DNA of 25,385 bases, taken from contig JAFAFR010000049.1 of assembly GCA_023423405.1 (NCBI GenBank), positions 1 through 25,385 on the forward strand, written 5' to 3'. The stretch is from Bacteroidota bacterium (GTDB lineage Bacteria; Bacteroidota; Bacteroidia; Chitinophagales; Chitinophagaceae). Positions 1 to 8,142 of this stretch are shown here, one piece after another (position 1 is the first letter of the stretch; each line of letters opens with the position of its first letter). The notes below the pieces were generated by a model, which was given only the letters and a program-made list of their open reading frames with translations, was not told where the DNA came from and searched no databases. Both the position numbers and the translations under genes were made by a program.

Positions 1-504
1 AGCGAACACCATATCTGTATCTTGATGGCGTTTTCACTGTCTCCCAGAAAATACTGCAGCGGGCAGTTTTGTTTGAGCCGTTTGAAAAGTGTTTCGATCT
101 TCCAGCGTTGCTTGTAGTATTGGGCAATGGTAGCAGGGGCCAGCCGGAAGTTATTGGTGATGAAGGAAAGTTCTTTGCCACTATCGGGGTCTTTAAAGCG
201 TACCAGCCGGCAGGGCACTCTGGGCACGGGTTTGGATCGATGGTTGTGTCCGAGTTCAATGTGCTGATCGGAGCGGATGCCCTGGCTGGCCTGTCCATGC
301 GGGACGGGCAGGGAGGATAGTTCCCGGTAAATACAGGGGTTGGGCAGTCGGGTCACCCAGGCAATGCCGGCAGTTGTAAGTGCATTGAAGGTGCCATAGT
401 TGCGATACCCTCTGTCAAATACCAGCGTAGAGCCGGCAGGCAGGGATTCCAGGAAGTGCTCAAAGGATCGGGCATGGGCAGGCAGAACGGCCGTCGCAAA
501 GGCC
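1..504 (-). pseudogene. IS4-type transposase, C-terminal fragment
   Basis: Read on the minus strand, one open frame from about 504 down to the window edge gives an IS4/DDE transposase C-terminal half. Visible motifs are LPAGSTLVFDRGYRNYGTF (the second catalytic Asp region, typical of IS4 'VFDRGY'), GIAWVTRLPN, and then YYKQRWKIETLFKRLKQN, which fits the IS4 signature Y-(2)-R-(3)-E-(6)-K and holds the catalytic Glu. The N-terminal part with the first Asp is absent: the frame begins about ten residues before the VFDRGY block, where it meets an unrelated gene fragment. The C-terminal end runs off the window at base 1. No terminal inverted repeat or target duplication is visible at the junction, so this looks like a deletion-truncated IS rather than an intact insertion. 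It is almost certainly inactive. Confidence 0.85.
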
Positions 505-651
505 GATTGACCCTGCGCTGTTTCGCATCTGCTCCCGGAGCCCGGGCTGGTTGCGGAAAACGGCCTGGTCAGTCAGTTGAAAAATATCCCGGTATAAACT
601 CCGCGCCTCCTGCCAGATATTTAAATCTTCCAGCTTTTTTATGGTTGCCAT
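505..651 (-). pseudogene. Four-helix-bundle (S23/IVP, Avd-like) protein, truncated
   Basis: A minus-strand ATG at 651 starts MATIKKLEDLNIWQEARSLY and continues through RNQPGLREQMRNSAGSI. This is the usual N-terminus of the small four-helix-bundle family (23S rRNA intervening-sequence protein, related to DGR Avd), including the 'LxIWQEAR...LY' and 'QMRNSAGSI' blocks. In the family SI is normally followed by a continuation such as 'xxNIAEG'. Here, right after SI (about 505-507), the sequence changes to IS4 transposase DNA read in another frame, so about half the protein is missing. The gene is a remnant. These proteins occur inside 23S rRNA genes, next to diversity-generating retroelements, and as free-standing genes; nothing here shows which this was. 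Confidence 0.75.
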
Positions 652-885
652 CCTCTAACCTAGTGAAGAAAAAAATCCGGGGCAACCGTGATAACACCCT
701 TTCCTGGTTTTTGAATCTAGGTGGCCCGGGGAGGGCAACAGGAGTCGTCTCGTAAACCAAGGGTGTGCGGTCCGAAATATCATCGCTGCAGTAAAGGCTC
801 CTGACAGCGGGGGCAGGCCAGAGCCCGGAGAGCAACCGTCTTAAACGGCCTCAGAGATTAAAACCCTAAGGGATTTAGGGAACAA
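652..885. other. GC-rich gene-free stretch, possible structured RNA
   Basis: No convincing protein frame lies here. The stretch is unusually rich in G/C runs with self-complementary pieces, for example CAGGAG near 740 against CTCCTG near 806, and GGCCCGGGG/CCCGG blocks. It lies directly upstream of the four-helix-bundle start on the minus strand. It could be that gene's leader or part of a structured RNA associated with it, but no known RNA family was recognised. Confidence 0.25.
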
Positions 886-933
886 ATGGCTATACCGGCA
901 ATCCACAGAAAATCCTTAACATTATGGTGCAAA

Positions 934-1173
934 ATGGAATTCCTTTTCGCTGACGCATTTTTTGCCCTTACAGGATGGTGCCTGCTTTTTGCAGGTTACA
1001 GGAGCAGGAAAAAAGTACGGGCCGTATTGCAGGAACAATTCGATGGTTCCTTCGCCCAGGCAGGCCGGCTGCTCTCCTATCTTGCATTTGTCTGGATATT
1101 GCTGATCGGAATAATCGCAATGCTGCTCGCGATAGTCTATATCGTTCTCCACGAGCCCGTTCAACAACACTAA
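934..1173 (+). CDS. Small two-helix membrane protein, unknown function
   Basis: The 79-residue product begins MEFLFADAFFALTGWCLLFAGY and has two hydrophobic helices, roughly residues 5-21 and 47-71, separated by a basic and amphipathic stretch (RSRKKVRAVLQEQF). A longer start at 886 adds 16 residues without helical or conserved character; I prefer 934 because it puts the first membrane helix at the N-terminus. The gene converges on pyrG and has no operon partner. The family was not recognised. The frame is supported by length, hydrophobic pattern and lack of a better antisense frame, so it is only moderately sure to be real. Confidence 0.5.
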   Translation: MEFLFADAFFALTGWCLLFAGYRSRKKVRAVLQEQFDGSFAQAGRLLSYLAFVWILLIGIIAMLLAIVYIVLHEPVQQH

Positions 1174-1219
1174 CCAGACCAACCGCGGCCATGAACATTT
1201 TTTTTATCGTCAACGTACC

Positions 1220-1254
1220 CCGCAACCCCAAACCACAAACTCCAAACCCCAAAC
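1220..1254 (-). repeat. 35-bp G-rich heptad element, copy 1
   Basis: On the minus strand this is five back-to-back heptads: GTTTGGG, GTTTGGA, GTTTGTG, GTTTGGG, GTTGCGG. It begins at the base right after the pyrG stop codon. The same five-heptad pattern with the same closing GTTGCGG recurs at 12937-12971 and 17270-17304. The G-tracts could form a G-quadruplex. Confidence 0.8.
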
Positions 1255-2901
1255 TCAAATCATTTCCGACTGCAGCAACGGGTTCTTCACCCCCTCCTTC
1301 TTCTCCGCGTTCTCTTTGGCAGCCTTAATGAAATGTACAAAAACCGGCTGCGGACGTTCCACCGTGCTTTTCAGCTCGGGGTGGTACTGCACGCCAATAA
1401 AGAAGGGATGGTTGGGAAGCTCCACAATTTCTACCAGGCCCGATTCGGGGTTCTTACCGCTGGCCACCAGGCCGGCGGCTTCAAAATCGGCGAGGTACTG
1501 GTTGTTGAATTCCCAGCGGTGGCGGTGGCGCTCGCTGATCAGGGTGGACCCATAAATGCGGTGGGCCAGGGTGCCTTCGGTGATGGCGCAGTCGTAGGAG
1601 CCCAGGCGCATGGTGCCGCCCTTGGCGGTAACGGCCTTCTGGCTCTCCATGAGGTCGATCACAGCATGGGTAGTGGAGGGCTCCATTTCGGTGGAATGGG
1701 CGTCCTTCCAGTTCAGTACGTTGCGGGCAAATTCGATCACACTCATCTGCATGCCCAGGCAGATTCCGAAGAAGGGCAGCTTCTTCTCACGGGCATACTT
1801 AACCGCAGTGATCTTTCCATCTATACCACGATGACCAAAACCAGGCGCCACCAGCAGGCCGTCGAGATGGCCCAGTTTTTCCTCCACATTGTCTTCCGTA
1901 ATGAATTCGCTGTGCACGTTCACCACGTTCACCTTGCACTCGTTCATGGCGCCGGCGTGGATAAAGGCTTCGAGGATGGATTTATAGGCATCCTGCAGCT
2001 CAATGTATTTGCCGATCAGGCCAATGGTCACCTTGCTCTTGGGATATTTAAGTTTATCAAGAAATTCTTTCCATTTGCCCAACTCGGGCTCGCTGTACTG
2101 CGTGATGTTCATCTTGCGCAGGCAGATCAGGTCGAGCTTTTCGCGCATCATCGCCAGCGGCACTTCATAAATGGTGGGGGCATCGGCGGCTTCGATCACC
2201 GCTTCTTTTTTCACGTTACAGAAGAGCGCAATCTTGCGGCGGATCTCGGGCGACAGCGACTCTTCGGTGCGGCATACGATCACATCGGGATGCACGCCTT
2301 CCTGGCTCAACATCCGCACGCTGTGCTGCGTGGGTTTGGTCTTCAGTTCTTTGGCCGCGCGCAGGTAGGGGATCAGCGTGAGGTGTACCACCACGCAATC
2401 TTCTTCCGGCAGCTCCCACTGCAACTGGCGTACCGCTTCAATGAAAGGCAGACTTTCAATATCACCCACCGTACCACCGATTTCGGTGATCACAATATCG
2501 TATCCATCCTGCCCCAGGAGCAGCATGCGGCGTTTGATCTCATCGGTGATATGTGGCACCACCTGCACGGTTTTGCCGAGGTAGGCGCCTTCGCGCTCCT
2601 TGTTGATCACCGTCTGGTAAATACGGCCGGTGGTCACGTTGTTGCTCTGGCTGGTATGGATGTTCAGGAAACGTTCGTAGTGGCCCAGGTCGAGGTCGGT
2701 TTCAGCGCCGTCTTCGGTTACATAACATTCTCCGTGCTCGTAGGGATTGAGGGTACCGGGGTCAACGTTGATATAGGGATCAAATTTCTGGATCGTCACT
2801 TTTAATCCCCTTGCCTGCAGCAGCTTACCCAATGAGGCTGCAATGATTCCCTTACCCAATGATGAAGTAACCCCTCCGGTTACGAAAATGTACTTGGCCA
2901 T
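1255..2901 (-). CDS. pyrG: CTP synthase
   Basis: The 548-residue product makes CTP from UTP with ATP and glutamine, the last step of pyrimidine nucleotide synthesis, in the cytoplasm. The N-terminal synthetase domain (about 1-267) opens with KYIFVTGGVTSSLGKGI and carries the Mg/ATP residues D71 and E140. The C-terminal class I glutamine amidotransferase domain (about 290-535) has the nucleophile C381 in FFGICLGMQ and the partner pair H507 and E509 in GVQYHPEL. The length matches the family. The ATG at 2901 is preceded by AGGAG only two bases upstream, an unusual Shine-Dalgarno-like match for this phylum. It stands alone, 167 bases downstream of the 3069-6818 gene on the same strand. A G-rich heptad repeat starts immediately after its stop codon. 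Confidence 0.98.
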   Translation of the reverse strand: MAKYIFVTGGVTSSLGKGIIAASLGKLLQARGLKVTIQKFDPYINVDPGTLNPYEHGECYVTEDGAETDLDLGHYERFLNIHTSQSNNVTTGRIYQTVINKEREGAYLGKTVQVVPHITDEIKRRMLLLGQDGYDIVITEIGGTVGDIESLPFIEAVRQLQWELPEEDCVVVHLTLIPYLRAAKELKTKPTQHSVRMLSQEGVHPDVIVCRTEESLSPEIRRKIALFCNVKKEAVIEAADAPTIYEVPLAMMREKLDLICLRKMNITQYSEPELGKWKEFLDKLKYPKSKVTIGLIGKYIELQDAYKSILEAFIHAGAMNECKVNVVNVHSEFITEDNVEEKLGHLDGLLVAPGFGHRGIDGKITAVKYAREKKLPFFGICLGMQMSVIEFARNVLNWKDAHSTEMEPSTTHAVIDLMESQKAVTAKGGTMRLGSYDCAITEGTLAHRIYGSTLISERHRHRWEFNNQYLADFEAAGLVASGKNPESGLVEIVELPNHPFFIGVQYHPELKSTVERPQPVFVHFIKAAKENAEKKEGVKNPLLQSEMI

Positions 2902-3068
2902 AACTCCTAATTTCTTTTATAAAAAAAATAATAACAGGGCAAGTACTGCTGTACTGTCCGAAAGGTTATTATCTGGTTTAACTGAATCTCCGCGCTCTTG
3001 TCGAGAATATGACCTGCGGATACCGGTTGGTATAAGAAAATCCGAAAGGTCAAGCAAAGATAGGGGAA

Positions 3069-6000
3069 TTATTTAAACACGATGAATTTGGATTCGGCCT
3101 GCACCCCTTTTTCCACCATCTCGCGGAAGGCCGGGTAGTCGGCCGCTTCAATATTTGCCTTGCCCATGGTGGCCTTTCTTTTCACCTGCAGCTTATTGGG
3201 CGCCAGTTTGGTATAAGTAAGACTATAGCGGATAGATCCGAAACGAAGCTGCTGGTTGGCCGGCAGATCGGTGAAGGTTTTCCCGGCGGGCAATATCACC
3301 GTAATGGTGGACTCATATTCATCGGCATCTTCATAACTCCAGTATTCGATCGGGAACTGGCGCTTTGCCAGGCTGAACTGGTCCATGGTAAAGATGGCGT
3401 CGGTGAAGGGCAGGCGCAGCATCAGCATATTGCCCGCTTCCATCACTTCGTTGCGCGCGGTAAAAGCATACTTGTAACGGACGCTGTCACAGAGCTGCTC
3501 CATCGCCGGGATCTGCAGCGAATCGAGCGTAACGCCGTTCCTAAATTTTCCTGCCAGCATCGACTCCATGCTTTCCCTTTGTTTGTCTTCGCTCAGCAAA
3601 GCATAGTCGTTGCGGAAGCCCGATGTGAGCGATCCAAAACGCGTGGTGGTATTGCTCACCTTCAGGTGGTTGCCATCCACCTTCACCACGATATCGGTTT
3701 TCAGGCGGTCGCGCATTTTGTATTCCACCGGCAGGGGTCTCAGATCATAATCGGGCAGGGTTTCGCCGTTTTCGGGTATGAGCAGACTGAGCGCGTTGTA
3801 CAGGTTGTACGGCAGGGCGCCCATGGGCAGGTTGTTATCGGTCAGTTCCAGGTAACGGTCGCGCCCGTTGTAATGGCAGCGCACAATGCAGTGGTTAAAT
3901 TCCAGCGAAGGCAGCACCATGTCTTCGCGGCCGTTGTTGCGTGTATCCACCAATACCATATTGGCTTTAATACTGGCTATTTTGGCCAGGGCCACGAAGA
4001 GAGCCGAGAGGTCCTTGCAATCGCCCAGGCGGGTATTGATGGTGACCGATGGCTTCTGCGGAATATAAGCTCCCTGGCGGAAAGACACAGAGCTGTAGCG
4101 GATATTGGAAGCGATGTAGTTGTAGATGGTCGCCGCGCGTGCCGAATCCGTTCCCGTATTGCCCTGCGGGAAAAGCTGCTGGTAGAGTTCCCGCACTTCG
4201 TACTGTTCCTGCATGGCCTTGGTGACGAGATCGGTGTACCAGTCGGCCATTTCTTTCCAGTTGTGGATGGACGACAGATGGAGGGTTTGCCCGATGTCTC
4301 CCATCGGCGGCATCAGTGGCTCACTTTTAACCACCGGCAGGCTGTCGATCTGCCAGGTATAGAGGGTAAAATCGTCTATCTTCTGCTGCGTGGGTTGCAG
4401 GTCGGAATGCATCATTTTGTGCCGGAAGGGCTGCTTGTCGGATACCAGCAACAGGTAACGGCTGATCTCCGAAGGCGAGGTGCTGGAGAACCCGTATTTG
4501 TCCCAAAACTTGTCCGACAGTTTGCCGTACATATAGTCCTGCAGCTTGTAGCGGATCACCACCGCATCGCCGGCTTCGAGGCTGGTAAACACCAGTTCGT
4601 TGCCATTTTTTTCCGCCGGTGTTTTGCTGCCGTTCTTCTTCACCACTTCCGCTTTTTCAATCAGCAGGGTCTGGTTGTTGCCGTTATAACCCAGGGTGGT
4701 TTCTTTCCAGCTATCGATACCCTTTTCGTTGTTGATCTTCACCACGAAAGTGAGGTATTGTTCCGAAGCGCCATCGGCATACACCACTTTCTGTTTTTCA
4801 TCGAGCAGGTAATAAAAGGCGAATTCCTTATGGCGGCCTTCGGGCGCATTTTTGATGAGCTGGTAATAGTCGGTTTCGGGGAAGAGGCTGAATACGTCTT
4901 TCTGTCCCTGCAGGCTGCGGATCCTGGCGCGGGCGCTGAATTTGTTTTTATCGTAGTAGAGCGCTTTTTCGAAAGCGGCGATGGCGGCCTCTTTGTTTTT
5001 GAGCTGCTCCTGCACAGTACCCAGGTTTTCCCAGTAGCCCGATACATAGGGCGCCACGCGAAGAATTTCTTCACAAAGGGCCAGGGAAGTTTTGTAATCC
5101 TGCTGGTCGTAGGCATAACGGACACGCTCCACCGTTACCTCGGGGTTATAGGGCAGGCGCTTGCCGAGGTCCTGCAACACGCGCTGTCCCTTGTCTTTCA
5201 TGCCCTGGCTGATGTATTCGGTCGACAGCAACCTGAGCAGGTCGTAGTTGAAATTGTTCTTATTGAATTTCTCCAGCACTTCCAGCGCCGCTTTGTTGTT
5301 TTTATACCCTTCCTTGTTGAGGTTGTACATGATGTTCACAAAGCGAAGGTTCTCGGGGTATTTCTTATAACAGGATTCGGCCAGCTTCACGAGCTCGTCA
5401 AATTTTTTCTGCGAGCCCAGGATGGAGATCCGGTTATCGAGTATCGATTCGTCTTCTCCGTACAAATTGCTGATGCGATCGAGACTACGCATGGACTCAT
5501 CGTATTTTTCTTCGCTCTTTTGTTTATCGGCGAGGAACATGAGGCTGATGAGGCAATCGGGGTCTTTGTCCTTGAACCTTTCCACTTCCTGCGACAGCAG
5601 GGTGGAACTCTGGTCTTTCTGCAGCACCTGCAGCCACTCGAAACGGAGCAGGGAATTGTCGGGTGCTTTCTCCAGCGCGGCCGACATCAGCTTGCGGGCT
5701 TCGGTGAGTTTGCTGTTGCGGCGATAGGTTTGGCTGAGCAGCAGGTAGTTGAGCAGGTTATCCGGCTCGCGGCGGATCTTCTCTTCGAAAAACTGTTCCG
5801 CAAAGTGCGGGATCTCGCGATGGGTGCCGGCTTTGGCGGCGGTATAGGCCTGTGGCTGACTGGTATAGGTGAGTCCGCTTACGTCGTCCTGTTGTTCGTC
5901 GGTGAAGCGGATGATGTAGTTGGGCGTTGCCGTTTCGGTATAACCGATCTGCACCAGGAGGCGGTTGTATCCTTTATGAAGATGAACGCTGCGTTTGTAG

Positions 6001-6818
6001 CAGTCGAGTTCGGTTACGCGTTCCCGTGGATCGGCAAGAATGAGTTCGTCGTTCAGCCACACTTTGATTGAACCGGCGAAACCGGCGTTGAGGATCACGT
6101 CTTTTTCGGCATCGGACTGCACAAAGGACTGTCCAAAAAGCACCGCATTGTTGTGCTGGAAATAAAAATGCGGGGTGGTCCAGCTTTGCTCGGCCACATG
6201 GGCCGGCACAAACCAGTTGACCATGGAATTGGTGGCGGACAAAAACCCTTTGGAAGAAACAGGTTGCCGCAGCACTTCATCCGATTTATTGAAACCGCTG
6301 CCGGAGATATTGTCGAAGGGTCCCACAAACTGCCACTGGTTCACCGATTTGCAGGCATTGTATTCCTGCCGGGCCTTATCGAACTGGTTGGCATAGAAAT
6401 AATGGAGGGCCTTCACATAATGACCCGATGCACGGAGCGATCCATTGATCTGCCGGTTGGCGATCATATCGTCGAGCAGGGCCAGTTGGTGGGTGTTGGT
6501 CTTTTTGCCGTAGGCGCCCAGCACATGGCCATTGAACCAGAAACTGTAGAGATAGGGACCGGGATCAGGCAGAGTGGCATATACCTGTTTGCGGAAACTG
6601 CCATCGGCTTCTTCATGGCCGTCGAAGGTATCGAGCAGCAGCAGCGAGAGCCGCGCATCGGTGGCCGTTTGGGGATCCTGGAGGGCTTTCTGGAAAAAAC
6701 TGCGGGCGGTGGTACGGTCGTTCTTTTTCAGCGCATCCCAGGCTTTTTCGTAGTCGTTGGCCAAGGTAAGAAAGGGCAGGCAGCAGCATGCCAGGGCAAG
6801 GGTCAGGGTTCTCAACAT
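3069..6818 (-). CDS. Secreted TPR / DUF3857 / transglutaminase-like protein
   Basis: The 1249-residue product starts with a signal peptide (hydrophobic LTLALACCCLPFLTLA, cleavage near residue 20), so it is probably periplasmic or surface-exposed. Residues about 25-160 are helical. About 200-320 is a beta-rich module resembling carbohydrate-binding or PA14-like domains (KVWLNDELILADPRE). About 345-620 holds TPR-like helices. About 650-830 matches DUF3857 in style (YMYGKLSDKFWDKYGFSS). A transglutaminase-like core follows, with C934 in NTRLGDCKDLSALFVAL, H976 in EFNHCIVRC and D994 in ELTDNNLP as the likely catalytic triad. The C-terminal about 200 residues are a DUF3858-like beta domain. The architecture is common in Bacteroidota, but the substrate is unknown. 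It is a single-gene unit on the minus strand. Confidence 0.88.
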   Translation of the reverse strand: MLRTLTLALACCCLPFLTLANDYEKAWDALKKNDRTTARSFFQKALQDPQTATDARLSLLLLDTFDGHEEADGSFRKQVYATLPDPGPYLYSFWFNGHVLGAYGKKTNTHQLALLDDMIANRQINGSLRASGHYVKALHYFYANQFDKARQEYNACKSVNQWQFVGPFDNISGSGFNKSDEVLRQPVSSKGFLSATNSMVNWFVPAHVAEQSWTTPHFYFQHNNAVLFGQSFVQSDAEKDVILNAGFAGSIKVWLNDELILADPRERVTELDCYKRSVHLHKGYNRLLVQIGYTETATPNYIIRFTDEQQDDVSGLTYTSQPQAYTAAKAGTHREIPHFAEQFFEEKIRREPDNLLNYLLLSQTYRRNSKLTEARKLMSAALEKAPDNSLLRFEWLQVLQKDQSSTLLSQEVERFKDKDPDCLISLMFLADKQKSEEKYDESMRSLDRISNLYGEDESILDNRISILGSQKKFDELVKLAESCYKKYPENLRFVNIMYNLNKEGYKNNKAALEVLEKFNKNNFNYDLLRLLSTEYISQGMKDKGQRVLQDLGKRLPYNPEVTVERVRYAYDQQDYKTSLALCEEILRVAPYVSGYWENLGTVQEQLKNKEAAIAAFEKALYYDKNKFSARARIRSLQGQKDVFSLFPETDYYQLIKNAPEGRHKEFAFYYLLDEKQKVVYADGASEQYLTFVVKINNEKGIDSWKETTLGYNGNNQTLLIEKAEVVKKNGSKTPAEKNGNELVFTSLEAGDAVVIRYKLQDYMYGKLSDKFWDKYGFSSTSPSEISRYLLLVSDKQPFRHKMMHSDLQPTQQKIDDFTLYTWQIDSLPVVKSEPLMPPMGDIGQTLHLSSIHNWKEMADWYTDLVTKAMQEQYEVRELYQQLFPQGNTGTDSARAATIYNYIASNIRYSSVSFRQGAYIPQKPSVTINTRLGDCKDLSALFVALAKIASIKANMVLVDTRNNGREDMVLPSLEFNHCIVRCHYNGRDRYLELTDNNLPMGALPYNLYNALSLLIPENGETLPDYDLRPLPVEYKMRDRLKTDIVVKVDGNHLKVSNTTTRFGSLTSGFRNDYALLSEDKQRESMESMLAGKFRNGVTLDSLQIPAMEQLCDSVRYKYAFTARNEVMEAGNMLMLRLPFTDAIFTMDQFSLAKRQFPIEYWSYEDADEYESTITVILPAGKTFTDLPANQQLRFGSIRYSLTYTKLAPNKLQVKRKATMGKANIEAADYPAFREMVEKGVQAESKFIVFK

Positions 6819-6881
6819 ACAGGGTTGTTTTGACAGGTAAGGTTAGAGGCCACAAAATAAGGCGGCTGCCTGAAAAACACA

Positions 6882-6909
6882 ATAGGCACCCGGTTGCCCG
6901 GATGCCTAT
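6882..6909 (-). terminator. Hairpin terminator after the 6932-7114 gene
   Basis: A 12-bp stem (ATAGGCA..CCGG with one G-T pair) closes a GCAA tetraloop. On the minus strand it is followed after a few bases by TTTTT. It lies just downstream of the stop at 6932 and upstream of the 3069-6818 gene, so it separates the two transcripts. Confidence 0.75.
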
Positions 6910-6931
6910 CTTTTCCTTTGGTGATTATTGC

Positions 6932-7114
6932 TTATAAATTTACCACCGGCTTCTGGATGGGAGCCGGCGAAATCGGCGTTGTCTTGATCAAACCAGACTG
7001 ATTTCTTTTTAATAATATGTCTTTGATCCGCTCTGAATTGTCCTTGTTAGCATGTAAAATCGCAATGGCCACAATTTCAATCAGCAATATCCACAGGCTG
7101 ACGTACTTTTTCAT
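6932..7114 (-). CDS. Small membrane or secreted peptide, unknown
   Basis: The 60-residue product starts MKKYVSLWILLIEIVAIAIL, a basic start followed by a hydrophobic helix (about 5-20), then a polar tail with KDNSERIKDILLKRNQSG and a proline-rich end (PISPAPIQKPVVNL). It could be a single-pass inner-membrane protein or an exported peptide. The gene has its own promoter-like site upstream (see 7152-7186) and a strong hairpin terminator downstream, which argues that it is a real, separately transcribed small gene despite its size. I recognise no family. Confidence 0.55.
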   Translation of the reverse strand: MKKYVSLWILLIEIVAIAILHANKDNSERIKDILLKRNQSGLIKTTPISPAPIQKPVVNL

Positions 7115-7151
7115 AAACAGGAGGTTTAAAAGTTGGATATAGGCTAATGAG

Positions 7152-7186
7152 TGCGCAAATTATCAATTAATTTAATTTTAGCCAAA
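7152..7186 (-). promoter_or_regulatory. Bacteroidota-type promoter for the small peptide gene
   Basis: On the minus strand TTTG, 20 bases, then TAATTTG. The distance between the two TTTG blocks is 23 bases, the same as in the consensus TTTG-N19-TAnnTTTG, although the downstream box is one base short. Its position about 40 bases before the ATG at 7114 suits a promoter. Coordinates are approximate to a few bases. Confidence 0.45.
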
Positions 7187-7273
7187 ACGCCTTTGGATTT
7201 TACTACTCAACTCTAACGTTACACCCACTGAAAAAATTATCTTCCGTTTTATTGTGTAACCGCAGTAAAAATC

Positions 7274-8068
7274 CTAACCCTTTTGGATCTTGACGTAACT
7301 GGCTGATATGCCCTTAATCAGAGAGGAACTGAAGCCCTGGTGTTCCATTTCATTGAGGCCGGCAATCGTACACCCTTTGGGGGTGGTCACTTTGTCGATC
7401 TCCTGCTCAGGGTGGGCTCCTTTCTGCAGCAGCAACTCTGCAGCTCCCTTCACAGTTTGGGCAGCAATCAGGCTGGCGGTCGCCGCATCAAACCCGATTT
7501 CAATGCCACCCTGGATATTGGCCCGAATGTACCGCATCGCATAAGCCGTGCCACAGGCTCCCAGTACGGTGGCTGCATCCATCAGCTTTTCATCGATGAG
7601 GACAACCCGCCCCAAATGGGTAAAAAGCTCCATAACAAATTCCACCTGTCCGGGGCCTGCTTCGTGGTGAGCGATGCAGGTCATGCTTTCCCTTATGGCT
7701 ATCGCCGTGTTCGGCATGGCCCGGAATACCGGTACGCCTTTTTCCAGCTCTGCGGCCAGTTCGGGAATGCTCACTCCTGTAACCACCGAGATGACCATTT
7801 TGTTCTGGCCGATCGTCCCTCCTATTTCCCGCAACACCTCTTTCACCTGGAACGGCTTCACCGCCAGCAAAACCACATCGGCCTCGCGGCAGGCAGCTAC
7901 ATTGTTATCGGAGATCTTAACCCCCCTGGCCTGCAGGGGCTGCAACAGAGAGATATTCCTACGGGTTACGGTGATATCGGATGCCTCGGTGAAGCCACCT
8001 GCGAGCAGACCTTCTGCAATGGATATTCCCAGGTTTCCTCCACCAATGATGGCAATGCGCTTACTCAT
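7274..8068 (-). CDS. proC: Pyrroline-5-carboxylate reductase
   Basis: The 264-residue product reduces 1-pyrroline-5-carboxylate to proline with NAD(P)H, the last step of proline synthesis. It opens MSKRIAIIGGGNLGISIAEG with the Rossmann dinucleotide motif, and has the family blocks VLLAVKPFQ, FRAMPNTAIAIRES and, near the C-terminus, the dimer/active-site helix ending VTTPKGCTIAGLNEME (the family's 'V.SPGGTT..g...l' region). I chose the ATG at 8068 rather than 8095 because it places the Rossmann strand at the N-terminus as in the family; the extra nine residues are not conserved in type. It follows hldD on the same strand with a 74-base gap that holds a hairpin. Confidence 0.95.
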   Translation of the reverse strand: MSKRIAIIGGGNLGISIAEGLLAGGFTEASDITVTRRNISLLQPLQARGVKISDNNVAACREADVVLLAVKPFQVKEVLREIGGTIGQNKMVISVVTGVSIPELAAELEKGVPVFRAMPNTAIAIRESMTCIAHHEAGPGQVEFVMELFTHLGRVVLIDEKLMDAATVLGACGTAYAMRYIRANIQGGIEIGFDAATASLIAAQTVKGAAELLLQKGAHPEQEIDKVTTPKGCTIAGLNEMEHQGFSSSLIKGISASYVKIQKG

Positions 8069-8085
8069 TGGAACTATATAAAGTG

Positions 8086-8117
8086 AAAATGCCACCTATC
8101 CTTACGGAGGGGGTGGC
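8086..8117 (-). terminator. Hairpin between hldD and proC
   Basis: GCCACC (8091-8096) pairs with GGTGGC (8112-8117), with an inner TCC/GGA stem round a GTAA loop. On the minus strand it ends in ATTTT. It suits a modest terminator for the hldD transcript, or an attenuating hairpin ahead of proC. Confidence 0.45.
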
Positions 8118-8142
8118 AGCAATCGGAAGCAAATATAGGGAA

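Noticed and set aside
569..835. Minus-strand frame of 88 codons upstream of the four-helix gene
   Set aside because: It overlaps the four-helix gene in another frame and has an irregular composition; I see the stretch as non-coding.
1333..2805. Long plus-strand open frame of 490 codons
   Set aside because: It is the antisense of pyrG, whose motifs and length are unmistakable; the translation is low in complexity (many His, Phe, Gly) as expected for antisense of a GC-biased gene.
3579..6071. Plus-strand open frame of 830 codons
   Set aside because: Antisense of the DUF3857/transglutaminase gene; no domain is recognisable and the composition is typical of shadow frames.
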